From an uncultured Flavobacteriales bacterium (GTDB taxonomy: Bacteria > Bacteroidota > Bacteroidia > Flavobacteriales > Vicingaceae): 7,655 bases of DNA. A program made the position numbers and the translations under genes. Position 1 is the stretch's first letter. Each line of letters starts with the position of its first letter. Shown in pieces: positions 1 to 6,783 of the stretch. Location: assembly GCA_946886085.1 (NCBI GenBank), contig CAMPHX010000048.1, positions 1-7,655 on the forward strand. Direction: 5' to 3'. The notes under the pieces were generated by a model. That model was not told where the DNA came from. It worked only from the letters and a program-made list of their open reading frames with translations, and did not search any database.

Positions 1-803
1 TTGTTTACCATTTTAGAGATAAAAATACTGAATTCATACAACAAAAGTAGCGGAATTGTAAGTAAAATTTGGCTGGTAACATCCGGAGGTGTAATTACAG
101 CTGATAAAATTAAGGTAACTACAATGGCTATTTTTCTGTATTTACGCATTACTTCGGGAGTTAAAATACCCATTTTAGATAGGAAATATACCAATAAAGG
201 TAATTCAAAAACCAACCCGCAAGCTAAGGTTAAAGTGGTTACTGTTGAGATAAAAGATTGAATACTAATTTGATTTTCAACTAACTCACTTACTTGGTAA
301 TTGCCTAAAAACTGTACAGAAAGCGGTGAAATAAAATAGTAGCCAAACAAAATTCCCATCATAAATAAGGCAGAACCTGAAAGAATTAGAGCCGTAGCAT
401 ATTTCCTTTCTTTTTTGTGAAGAGCCGGACGGATAAAACGCCAAATCTCAAATAGTAAGTAAGGAAAAGCTAATACTATTCCGGCAATGATAGAAGTAAT
501 AATGTGGATGGTAAATTGTCCACTCATGGTAAGATTGATTAAACTAAATTTAATATCGCCTAAACACAACATATCACCTTTGCCTATCCATTCCGAGAAT
601 TTGCAAAAAAGTCGGTAAGTAAAAAAGTCGGAATTTTTTTGAGCCAAAATAATCTCATCAAAAACAATATTTTTAAAAACAAAAGCTAACGATGCAAATA
701 CTAAAATAGCAATACTAGAACGAACTAAGTGCCAACGCAACACTTCAAGATGATCTAAAAAAGACATTTCTTTTTTTTCTGTATTTTCGTTTTGGTTACT
801 CAT
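1..803 (-). CDS. tatC: Sec-independent protein translocase TatC (3' end cut by window edge)
   Basis: TatC is the multi-spanning inner-membrane receptor of the twin-arginine translocase, which recognises RR signal peptides and exports folded proteins. The frame opens with ATG at 803-801 and stays open for 267 codons to the left edge with no stop. Six hydrophobic segments are visible (about residues 27-44, 101-120, 138-158, 184-209, 225-238 and 246-262). Family hallmarks are the N-terminal SFLDHLEVLRWHL (14-26), the segment FPYLLFEIWRFIRPALHKKER around E119 (113-133), GLVFELPL (196-203), ITPPD (237-241) and PLLLLYE (251-257). TatC proteins are usually about 250-280 residues, so only a short hydrophilic tail should be missing. 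The start lies 18 bp after the manC stop in an A/T-rich leader without a Shine-Dalgarno sequence, so co-transcription with manC is likely. No tatA or tatB is in view. Identification is from motifs and is very secure. Confidence 0.95.
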   Translation of the reverse strand, partial: MSNQNENTEKKEMSFLDHLEVLRWHLVRSSIAILVFASLAFVFKNIVFDEIILAQKNSDFFTYRLFCKFSEWIGKGDMLCLGDIKFSLINLTMSGQFTIHIITSIIAGIVLAFPYLLFEIWRFIRPALHKKERKYATALILSGSALFMMGILFGYYFISPLSVQFLGNYQVSELVENQISIQSFISTVTTLTLACGLVFELPLLVYFLSKMGILTPEVMRKYRKIAIVVTLILSAVITPPDVTSQILLTIPLLLLYEFSIFISKMVN

Positions 804-821
804 TAATTAAAGAGGTATTTT

Positions 822-1901
822 TTAGTAAAATTTTTCGTCTTTTTTAAGTTTGATGTCATTAACAAACTGTTTAATTTGTTGTTCGTCTTCTTTTTTACAC
901 ACCAACAGAATATTATCTGCTTCAACCACTATGTAGTCTTTTAATCCTTGCAGTACCACTAGTTTGTCTTTAGGAACATTAATAATGTTTCCTTCAGATT
1001 CGTATAACATTACATTTTTTCCAACAACAGCATTTTCACGTTCATCATGTGGTAAATGTGTATAAATAGAACCCCAAGTTCCTAAGTCTGACCAGCCGAT
1101 ATCAGCACTCATTACATATACATTTTTAGATTTCTCCATAATGCCGTAATCTATAGAAATGTTTTTGCATTGAGCATAAATAGACGTGATGGCTTTCACC
1201 TCTTCGGAAGTATTAAAAGCTGCTTTTTGTTCTTCAAAAAGTTGAGTTATGGTAGGTAAATGGCTTTCAAATGCTTTTTGAATACTTTTTAAATTCCAAA
1301 CAAACATGCCTGAATTCCATGTAAAATCGCCACTTTGAATAAATTCTTTGGCTAATTCTAAGTTTGGTTTTTCGGTAAATGTTTTTACTTTTTTTATTTC
1401 ATTGCCTTCTTCTTCAATAAACTGAATATAGCCATAACCGGTATCAGGTCGGGTAGGAGTAATACCCAAGGTTACTAAACAGTCGTTGTTTTCGGCATAG
1501 TTCAGAGCAATATTAGCCACTCTTAAAAACTCTTCTTCTTTAAGAATAAGATGATCGGCAGGAGCGACTAAAATAGTTGCATTTGGGTTTTGGGTAGCAA
1601 TTTTATAATTTGCATAAGCAATACAAGGAGCCGTATTTTTTCTGGAAGGTTCGCATAGTACTTGACTTTTGCTAATGCCTTTTAGTTGTTCTAATACTAA
1701 TGCTTCATAACTATCGTTGGTTACAATGTAAATGTTTTTTTCAGGACAAAGTTTTTTTAATCGGTTAAAGGTTTGTTGTAAAAGCGTTTCTCCGGTACCT
1801 AATATGTCTAAAAATTGTTTCGGACGAGCAGTTCTGCTCATAGGCCAAAATCGGCTTCCAATGCCGCCAGCCATAATTACACAATAGTTGTTTTTGTTCA
1901 T
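822..1901 (-). CDS. manC: Mannose-1-phosphate guanylyltransferase (GDP-mannose pyrophosphorylase), short form
   Basis: The enzyme makes GDP-mannose from mannose 1-phosphate and GTP in the cytoplasm, the activated sugar for mannose- and fucose-containing surface glycans. The nucleotidyltransferase signature is complete: AGGIGSRFWPMSR with PKQF (11-23, 27-30), EPSRKNTAP (84-92), the metal-site APADH (113-117), TGYGYI (154-159), FTEKP (175-179), WNSGMF (195-200), ISIDYGIMEK (248-257) and GWSDLGTW (269-276). At 359 residues it is the single-domain form: the C-terminal phosphomannose-isomerase cupin of the roughly 470-residue bifunctional enzymes is absent, which is common in Bacteroidota. The ATG at 1901-1899 is chosen because the conserved nucleotide-binding loop begins at residue 8-11, leaving no room for a later start. 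tatC follows after 18 bp. No promoter is recognisable upstream. Other sugar-nucleotide transferases are less likely given the WPMSR-PKQF pair. Confidence 0.96.
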   Translation of the reverse strand: MNKNNYCVIMAGGIGSRFWPMSRTARPKQFLDILGTGETLLQQTFNRLKKLCPEKNIYIVTNDSYEALVLEQLKGISKSQVLCEPSRKNTAPCIAYANYKIATQNPNATILVAPADHLILKEEEFLRVANIALNYAENNDCLVTLGITPTRPDTGYGYIQFIEEEGNEIKKVKTFTEKPNLELAKEFIQSGDFTWNSGMFVWNLKSIQKAFESHLPTITQLFEEQKAAFNTSEEVKAITSIYAQCKNISIDYGIMEKSKNVYVMSADIGWSDLGTWGSIYTHLPHDERENAVVGKNVMLYESEGNIINVPKDKLVVLQGLKDYIVVEADNILLVCKKEDEQQIKQFVNDIKLKKDEKFY

Positions 1902-2185
1902 TGAAAAATGAATTTAAGATGATTTTTAAAGGTGCTAAATTAGTAATTATTTGGATGCAATAGTTAGGTGCTTGAATGCAACTTGAATTAGAAGTAAATG
2001 GTGATGTTGTTAAAAACAATTACAATATTACTTGCTTGGTAAATTTGGGCGATTGAAGGAGGTATTATAAGTTTAATTCAAACTAACCACTAATTAGTTT
2101 TATTCTTTTTTATTAAATAGTGTGTTTACTCGATTTAAGGAACTTACTTACAGTCCCTCCATAAAACTTTGCGGGAGACAGGTAT
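1902..2185. other. Intergenic stretch upstream of manC, no gene seen
   Basis: About 280 bp of A/T-rich sequence separates manC from the lolD-derived fragment. No convincing coding frame, tRNA or exact TAnnTTTG promoter box was found on the minus strand, although manC transcription must start here or further upstream. An imperfect minus-strand hairpin pairs 2153-2159 with 2173-2179 (one mismatch, one G-U). It lies just past the stop codon of the lolD fragment and could be a decayed lolD terminator, but it has no T-tract. On this model the stretch is the original downstream flank of lolD. Confidence 0.5.
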
Positions 2186-2254
2186 TTACAAAGAGATTTT
2201 ACCGTCTTTCATTACTAACTTTCTATCCGCCATATTGGCTAATTCTTCGTTGTG
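2186..2254 (-). pseudogene. lolD: Orphan 3' fragment of lolD (last 22 codons plus stop)
   Basis: These 69 bases match the end of the intact lolD gene (5252-5320) in the same orientation with 65 of 69 identities. In the lolD frame they encode exactly the same 22 residues, from HNEELANM to KDGKISL, followed by TAA. The four differences are 2195/5261, 2204/5270, 2216/5282 and 2234/5300; each falls at a third codon position and is silent. Clear similarity stops at the His codon corresponding to residue 196 of LolD. Just upstream the fragment has an in-frame TAA (2260-2258), so it cannot be read from any longer frame, and it has no start context of its own. It is too short to be a functional ATPase and is best seen as the displaced or duplicated end of lolD. 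The match is read directly from the sequence; the origin is an inference. Confidence 0.9.
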
Positions 2255-2265
2255 TTGTTAACCTT

Positions 2266-2311
2266 ATTAAAATTTATATCCAACAACACTATGAAATATA
2301 GCGATTGTTGG
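2266..2311 (-). terminator. Hairpin terminator of the FG-GAP gene
   Basis: Reading the minus strand, CCAACAA (2311-2305) pairs with TTGTTGG (2286-2280), and an inner CGCTAT (2303-2298) pairs with ATAGTG (2292-2287) with one G-U pair. This gives a 13-bp stem with one bulged base (2304) and a 5-nt loop. It starts 11 bp past the FG-GAP stop codon and is followed by ATATAAATTTTAAT, which is A/T-rich but not a pure T-run. Position and stem support termination; the weak tail lowers confidence. Confidence 0.6.
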
Positions 2312-2322
2312 CAAATCGTTGT

Positions 2323-5109
2323 TTATCGCACGATTAATTTCTCTATAAATATTTTTTCACCAGTTTGATTATTCACTAAAAAGGTTAGAAATAAGCCTTT
2401 CCCAGTATCTCTTTTATCAATTATTACTTTGTTACCTGTAATTTTTCTTGCCCTTTTTACTTCTTTTCCAACTATATCATAAACCAATAAATCATACTCA
2501 CCAATTAAGCTTTTATCAAATAAAATGGTGGTGAACTCACTAAATGGATTAGGAAACACTACAGATTTTAATTGACTTATTTCTTCAATACCAACTGAAT
2601 TGTAAGTATAAGGTAATGAATGTTTTGGGCAATTATTTGTATCTAAGACTGTGACAGTATAATCACCATTAACCAAAGGAGTGTATGTAGCTGATGTTGC
2701 TCCAGCAATTAAAGTATCATTTAAATACCATTGATATGAATAATTGCCAGAGACACCTGATTCTAAATAAGGAAAGTTATAATTAATTATTGGCTGTGGT
2801 GTACCATAACATTCTATTGTATTTAAAACTATATTCGTAATTACGGCAGGGTTGTAATCAAAGTAAATATGACCTGCGTTATAAATTGGTGTATTTGGTG
2901 ATAAATTAGCTTTCGGTTTTATTGTAAACTTTACAAAACCTTGACTGCCTAAAAAATCCGTAGCACTATCAGGTAAGAAAATGTTCTCAAATTTAAAAAC
3001 AACCTCTCCGTTTTGTGCAATATGAACTTGAAAAGTATGACTACTTGCAATAGGGAATAAAGTATTCCAGTCCAAGTCAGCATCTAACTGATCTCTTACA
3101 GTAACTGTTATAGCAGTGTCATTACCTGTATTTTGGAAACGAATTAAATATTCTAATTCTTGGTTTTGAGCTATGTAACCCTCATTACCAATCCCTTTTG
3201 GCGTTACGCTTTTGTCATTGGGATCGTAAGCACAAACTAAAATTTGGTCTAAAGTATCTGTGTTTGAGTAAATAATGTTGCTACTACCTAAAGAATCTAA
3301 CTCATGCACCGTTAAAATTGAGGTTAAGGTGTCTCCCATACTAGTAAATGGAGGCATTTGTACCTGCAGGTTAATCATTTCTGAAGAGTAGAAAAACAAA
3401 CTGTCATAATGCCAATAGATGTTTTGATTAATAATAGAATCTGGGGTTACAGCAGCACTTATGTAGCTAATACTATCATCTAATTGTAAATGAATAACTC
3501 CATTTGGGGTTGTTGTTCCTATATTTTGAATATTGACCCAATAATTTGTGAATTGGTTACATCTTGGGAAACCTCCTGTTAGAGTAGGTCGAATTACTGT
3601 AATTAGAGTATCGGGATAGAATCCAAAATTTAAACTATCAATTAGATTATTAGTACTAGATAAAGTTCTTGTGTAAGAGGATGAATCTGTAGTTAAATTC
3701 CAATATTGAAGAGGATTGTGGGTAAGATTGTATGTCCCGCTATCAACGGCAAAAAAATATGATCCATCAATATAAGAATAGCTAGTTATCCCGCTTGGTA
3801 TAAGGTTTAGAAGAGTGTTTGAAAATCCAAATTCGATGCTATCTTTAATTTTATTTTGATTACTATCGAAAAACACATTACCTTTCATTGTATATCCTCC
3901 TTGATTGTGGATGAAATTTTCAAGAATACCGAGATGATTGTACCCCGAAAAAGTTGATATTCTTCTCCAAATTAGATCTTGATCACCATCAAGATCAAAG
4001 TCTTTAGCGTCTAAATCAAATCCACCATCAAATCCAGAAGGAGCAGTATATAAAGTGCTTTTAGGTAAAAATCCACCAGAACCATTATTTTGATAAAAAG
4101 AGATGTTAGCCCTGTTGCCATCAATGGTTAAAATATCGATATCTCCATCTATATCTATATCGAGACATATTAAGTTTCTTGTTGGGTAAACATGGTTAAA
4201 GGTGATACTGTCAATATTATTGTAAGTAAAGTTTCCTCCTCCGTTTCCAATAAATGTACAAATACTCGCCCAAGAAGTAGTATTAGGAATAGTCCATCCT
4301 GATTCAATAAAAAACGTAATATCCTTTTTTCCATCATTATTTAAATCGGAAAAAGTTAAATCATATGCCTTATTGTCAATAAATGTGGCTAACAGAACAC
4401 CAGCAGAAAAATTGAGATTACCTAAATTTTCATAAAAATAAATTTCAGTATTACTGGATCTAAACAGAACCACAAAAATATCTACATCACCATCATTATC
4501 AATATCGTTCGGGTAAGGTGTTTTTGGTAATCCATTACCAAGTGCAATCATACTAATCAATAAGTTTGGACCTGAAAACACTCCGCCAGATGTATTTTCA
4601 TACCAATTTATTCCTTGGTTTGAAGCAAATCCCAAACCATTCACAATATCCATATCACCATCTCCATCTATATCAAACATTTCTATTGGGTCAGAATCAA
4701 AATCAATAACTACATTGCTAATAACCTGTGCTGTATCAAAATCATTAAGTGTATTATTTCTGTACCAAAAAACATTTTTTTTCCCACGAACCAATAAATC
4801 ATCCCATCCATCGGAGTCAACATCAACCCCAAATGATTGTACTGCTCTGTCAACAGTAGATAGGGATAAATAGAATGTTGGAATGGAAAATGAAGAGTCA
4901 ATCTCTCCAATTCCATTATTAATGTATATTTCTGCCGAATAAGTACCAATCCATGCAACGTCTAAATCTCCATCATGATCATAATCGAGAGTGGTATAAG
5001 ATACAATTGCTGGTGAATTGCTATACAAAACTGGATTACCAAATTGGGCTTTAATAGTAGTTGTAAAGAATAAAAATATAAGAGGTAAAACGAGTATCAG
5101 TTTTTTCAT
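2323..5109 (-). CDS. T9SS-exported FG-GAP/VCBS propeller protein with DUF7619-like and Ig-like domains
   Basis: This 928-residue secreted protein has an unknown ligand or substrate. A Sec signal peptide (about 1-21, ending IKAQ) leads into seven calcium-type DxDxDG motifs at residues 42, 96, 146, 202, 255, 317 and 370. Their spacing of 50-62 residues fits a seven-bladed integrin-like propeller. A CnaB/SdrD-like segment follows (about 408-497, GNVFFDSNQNKIKD). Residues 626-765 (from CAYDPNDKSVTP to FDYNPAVITN) resemble the DUF7619 module common in Bacteroidota secreted proteins. An Ig-like stretch (about 770-835, YSYQWYLNDT) precedes a T9SS type A tail (about 845-928: FPNPF, LLVYDIVGKEV, final KLIVR). 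The tail should direct outer-membrane passage through T9SS and surface attachment or release. The ATG at 5109-5107 is followed at once by MKKLILVLP. The gene stands alone between two copies of the lolD end. Adhesion or extracellular-polymer binding is a family-level guess; no catalytic domain is evident. Confidence 0.9.
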   Translation of the reverse strand: MKKLILVLPLIFLFFTTTIKAQFGNPVLYSNSPAIVSYTTLDYDHDGDLDVAWIGTYSAEIYINNGIGEIDSSFSIPTFYLSLSTVDRAVQSFGVDVDSDGWDDLLVRGKKNVFWYRNNTLNDFDTAQVISNVVIDFDSDPIEMFDIDGDGDMDIVNGLGFASNQGINWYENTSGGVFSGPNLLISMIALGNGLPKTPYPNDIDNDGDVDIFVVLFRSSNTEIYFYENLGNLNFSAGVLLATFIDNKAYDLTFSDLNNDGKKDITFFIESGWTIPNTTSWASICTFIGNGGGNFTYNNIDSITFNHVYPTRNLICLDIDIDGDIDILTIDGNRANISFYQNNGSGGFLPKSTLYTAPSGFDGGFDLDAKDFDLDGDQDLIWRRISTFSGYNHLGILENFIHNQGGYTMKGNVFFDSNQNKIKDSIEFGFSNTLLNLIPSGITSYSYIDGSYFFAVDSGTYNLTHNPLQYWNLTTDSSSYTRTLSSTNNLIDSLNFGFYPDTLITVIRPTLTGGFPRCNQFTNYWVNIQNIGTTTPNGVIHLQLDDSISYISAAVTPDSIINQNIYWHYDSLFFYSSEMINLQVQMPPFTSMGDTLTSILTVHELDSLGSSNIIYSNTDTLDQILVCAYDPNDKSVTPKGIGNEGYIAQNQELEYLIRFQNTGNDTAITVTVRDQLDADLDWNTLFPIASSHTFQVHIAQNGEVVFKFENIFLPDSATDFLGSQGFVKFTIKPKANLSPNTPIYNAGHIYFDYNPAVITNIVLNTIECYGTPQPIINYNFPYLESGVSGNYSYQWYLNDTLIAGATSATYTPLVNGDYTVTVLDTNNCPKHSLPYTYNSVGIEEISQLKSVVFPNPFSEFTTILFDKSLIGEYDLLVYDIVGKEVKRARKITGNKVIIDKRDTGKGLFLTFLVNNQTGEKIFIEKLIVR

Positions 5110-5148
5110 GATGTTTAATTATTACTGTTTTTATATCTGCTATGTTTG

Positions 5149-5156
5149 CAAACTTA
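5149..5156 (-). promoter_or_regulatory. Promoter-like -7 box (TAAGTTTG) upstream of the FG-GAP gene
   Basis: The minus strand reads TAAGTTTG, an exact fit to the Bacteroidota primary-sigma -7 consensus TAnnTTTG, 39 bp before the ATG at 5109. No TTG or TTTG stands at the expected -33 distance (about 17-19 bp upstream), so only half the promoter is supported. The palindrome at 5158-5193 occupies the place where the -33 contact should be. Confidence 0.4.
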
Positions 5157-5157
5157 T

Positions 5158-5193
5158 ATAGGTCTGATAAAATAAAAAACCTGTCAGACTTAT
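5158..5193. repeat. Inverted repeat next to the -7 box, possible operator
   Basis: GTCTGA (5162-5167) pairs with TCAGAC (5184-5189), and the arms extend outward through a G-T and three A-T pairs to 5158 and 5193, around a 16-nt loop. It lies immediately upstream of the putative FG-GAP -7 box on the minus strand. Only on the plus strand does a T-rich run follow the stem, and no plus-strand gene ends here, so a terminator role is unlikely. A regulator-binding site is possible but unproven. Confidence 0.4.
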
Positions 5194-5217
5194 TTTTTAT
5201 CAAATGTATAAAAAATA
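5191..5217. repeat. Perfect A/T inverted repeat downstream of lolD
   Basis: TATTTTTTAT (5191-5200) and ATAAAAAATA (5208-5217) form a perfect 10-bp inverted repeat around the 7-nt loop CAAATGT. It starts 34 bp beyond the lolD stop, so it could serve as a weak lolD terminator. All-A/T stems are poor hairpins and can arise by chance in this composition. It overlaps the neighbouring GTCTGA/TCAGAC palindrome by three bases. Confidence 0.35.
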
Positions 5218-5251
5218 GCTTACAAAATCAGTAAAATAGGTTTTAAGTTGC

Positions 5252-5905
5252 TTACAAAGAAATTTTACCATCTTTCATTACCAACTTTCTATCCGCCATG
5301 TTGGCTAATTCTTCGTTGTGGGTAACAATTACAAACGTTTGGTTGGTTTTATCTCTTAAATCAAAAAATAATTGATGTAAATCTTTAGCAGAAACAGAGT
5401 CTAAATTCCCTGAAGGTTCGTCTGCTAATACCACAGCAGGGCTATTAATTAACGCTCTGCAAACGGCTACTCGTTGCTGTTCTCCCCCAGAAAGTTCTGA
5501 AGGTTTGTGATGCATTCTTGCGGTAAGCCCTAATAAATCGAGTAACTCAATGGCTTTTTTTTCTGCTTCAGCTTTGGGAGTGCGGTTAATAAATGCTGGA
5601 ATACAAACATTTTCTAAGGCTGTAAATTCAGGTAGTAAATGGTGAAATTGAAAAACAAAACCGATGTGTTTATTTCTAAAAGTAGAAAGTTTTTTATCTG
5701 AAAGTACGGCTACATTCTCATCATTGATAATTATTTTTCCTTCATCGGCTCTATCTAAGGTTCCCATAAGGTGTAATAAAGTGGACTTTCCTGCTCCGGA
5801 AGAACCCACAATAGAAACTATTTCTCCTTTTTTTATGGATAAATCTACGCCTTTAAGTACTTTAAGGTCGCCATAACTTTTGTGAAGGTTTTCAATAACT
5901 ATCAT
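5252..5905 (-). CDS. lolD: LolD-type ABC transporter ATP-binding protein
   Basis: This is the cytoplasmic ATPase of the MacB/LolD (lipoprotein-release) ABC class. In the Lol system it powers extraction of lipoproteins from the inner membrane by LolC/LolE-type permeases. All nucleotide-binding elements are intact: Walker A GSSGAGKS (34-41), Q-loop Q86, signature LSGGEQ (138-143), Walker B VVLADE (158-163) with catalytic E163, the D-loop after SGNLD (165-169), and switch H196 in VTHNEE. The segment [16 protein letters not shown] (85-100) is typical of LolD. The length of 217 residues is normal for the family. The ATG at 5905-5903 lies 9 bp after the stop of the upstream outer-membrane-type gene, so the two are probably co-transcribed. 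No permease gene is in view. Its last 69 bases are repeated at 2186-2254 beyond the next gene. A related MacB or FtsE assignment is possible, but LolD fits best. Confidence 0.92.
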   Translation of the reverse strand: MIVIENLHKSYGDLKVLKGVDLSIKKGEIVSIVGSSGAGKSTLLHLMGTLDRADEGKIIINDENVAVLSDKKLSTFRNKHIGFVFQFHHLLPEFTALENVCIPAFINRTPKAEAEKKAIELLDLLGLTARMHHKPSELSGGEQQRVAVCRALINSPAVVLADEPSGNLDSVSAKDLHQLFFDLRDKTNQTFVIVTHNEELANMADRKLVMKDGKISL

Positions 5906-5914
5906 CGTTTGTTT

Positions 5915-6679
5915 TTAGTAATAGTAAAATTCTTCTTGTGTTCTCTTGTTTAGTCTGATAATCCAACCCACTCTAAATCCGTAAAGAAAATCGGAGTTAA
6001 CTTTATTATCAGGCATGCCTGTATCATAGTTAAATTTCCTTAGACTCTTTGTCCACCCTTGAGTAAGATCCACTCCTCCAAAAAAGTTGATAAGTCTGTT
6101 TTTACTAAGGTACATATAACCCGCAAAAGCATTTACAGCATATCCAAAAGAAAAACGGTCGTAGCCTTTTTTATGTTCGTCAGTTAAGCTATTAATTTTA
6201 CCCTGAAATTTGATACTTATTTTATGCTGAAGTGTTCCAACTCCTCCGTAAACAAGAAAACCCGAATTTTTATTAGGAGCTAATACATTAAACAATCTTC
6301 CGCCCACCAGAAAAAAAGAAGAACCACGTTGGTCAAAAAAAACCTCTGTTGGTTTTCCTTCTGAATTGATTACCATTCCATCGCTATCTTTAAGTTGGTC
6401 GAGAATATTATTTTCTCTAACAGTGGCTCCCCATAAGAAATTACCTTTAATGCCGTAATACCAATTCTTTTTAGTTTTAACAGCAAAACTTCCGCCTACA
6501 TTGTTGTTGGTACCAAAACGGTTTGCCATATCGGCACCAGTTAACTGAACAGCATAAGAAGCTTTAAACAAAGGAATGGTATAAGCAGAGTCTGAAACTA
6601 CGGGTTTTTCGAAAGCCTGCGACCAAAGTAAATTGGATATAAAAAAAACAAGACTGAGGATAAATAGTTTTAGTTTCAT
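5915..6679 (-). CDS. Exported protein, probable outer-membrane beta-barrel, function unknown
   Basis: I do not recognise a named family. The 254-residue product starts with a clear Sec signal peptide (about 1-21, hydrophobic core LFILSLVFFISNLL, then WSQA). The rest has no further long hydrophobic helix and shows alternating polar/aromatic and glycine-rich strands typical of outer-membrane barrels, for example WYYGIKGNFLWGATV (73-87), SFFLVGGRLFNVLA (121-134), FLVYGGVGTL (141-150), FSFGYAVNAFAGYMY (176-190) and FLYGFRVGWIIRLN (231-244). The C-terminus is aromatic-rich (EEFYYY). The ATG at 6679-6677 begins the signal peptide directly. lolD follows after 9 bp, suggesting a two-gene operon with envelope biogenesis as a shared theme. 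The barrel topology is an inference from sequence pattern only; an assembly, transport or structural role cannot be distinguished. Confidence 0.8.
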   Translation of the reverse strand: MKLKLFILSLVFFISNLLWSQAFEKPVVSDSAYTIPLFKASYAVQLTGADMANRFGTNNNVGGSFAVKTKKNWYYGIKGNFLWGATVRENNILDQLKDSDGMVINSEGKPTEVFFDQRGSSFFLVGGRLFNVLAPNKNSGFLVYGGVGTLQHKISIKFQGKINSLTDEHKKGYDRFSFGYAVNAFAGYMYLSKNRLINFFGGVDLTQGWTKSLRKFNYDTGMPDNKVNSDFLYGFRVGWIIRLNKRTQEEFYYY

Positions 6680-6721
6680 TAATACAGAATTTGGTAGTGC
6701 AAATTAAAGCAATTTAAAACA

Positions 6722-6760
6722 AATTAAAATAAAAAGAGGTTGCCCTATGGACAACCTCTT
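6722..6760 (-). terminator. Intrinsic terminator of the PKD-repeat gene
   Basis: On the minus strand AAGAGGTTG (6760-6752) pairs perfectly with CAACCTCTT (6742-6734). After a C-A mismatch two more G-C pairs close a 3-nt loop. The stem is followed directly by TTTTTATTTTAATTT. It starts 23 bp past the stop codon at 6784. This is a textbook rho-independent terminator and it isolates the gene to the right from the outer-membrane protein/lolD pair. Confidence 0.9.
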
Positions 6761-6783
6761 CCTATAACGAATTTTAACGAATT

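Larger units (their letters stand above)
2186..5320. repeat. Pair of 69-bp direct repeats (2186-2254 and 5252-5320) bracketing the FG-GAP gene
   Basis: The left copy is the orphan lolD end and the right copy is the 3' end of intact lolD. They lie in direct orientation 3066 bp apart (start to start) with four transitions between them. Between them is one gene, with a promoter-like box and a terminator-like hairpin. This resembles an integrated element flanked by attL and attR, or an insertion by homologous recombination, but no integrase, transposase or terminal inverted repeats are visible. Recombination between the repeats would delete the whole unit and leave a single intact lolD. Confidence 0.85.

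Noticed and set aside
1..261. 86-codon open frame on the plus strand at the left edge
   Set aside because: It lies antisense to tatC, whose minus-strand frame carries clear TatC motifs over the same bases. The plus-strand product resembles nothing recognisable.
1765..2019. 84-codon minus-strand frame overlapping the start of manC
   Set aside because: It covers the nucleotide-binding signature of manC in another frame and has no recognisable domain.
2056..2063. Perfect Shine-Dalgarno-like AAGGAGGT on the plus strand
   Set aside because: No start codon follows at a usable distance and no plus-strand frame begins there. The genes in this window do not use such sites.
4710..4958. 82-codon minus-strand frame inside the FG-GAP gene
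   Set aside because: It is an out-of-frame reading of the propeller region, where the main frame shows regular calcium motifs.
5664..5876. 70-codon plus-strand frame opposite lolD
   Set aside because: It is antisense to the Walker A and Q-loop region of lolD, a shadow of the conserved gene.
6700..6727. Two TTAATTTG boxes (minus strand) upstream of the outer-membrane protein gene, considered as a promoter
   Set aside because: Each misses the TAnnTTTG consensus by one base, and no -33 element is at a suitable distance. In such A/T-rich sequence this is expected by chance.
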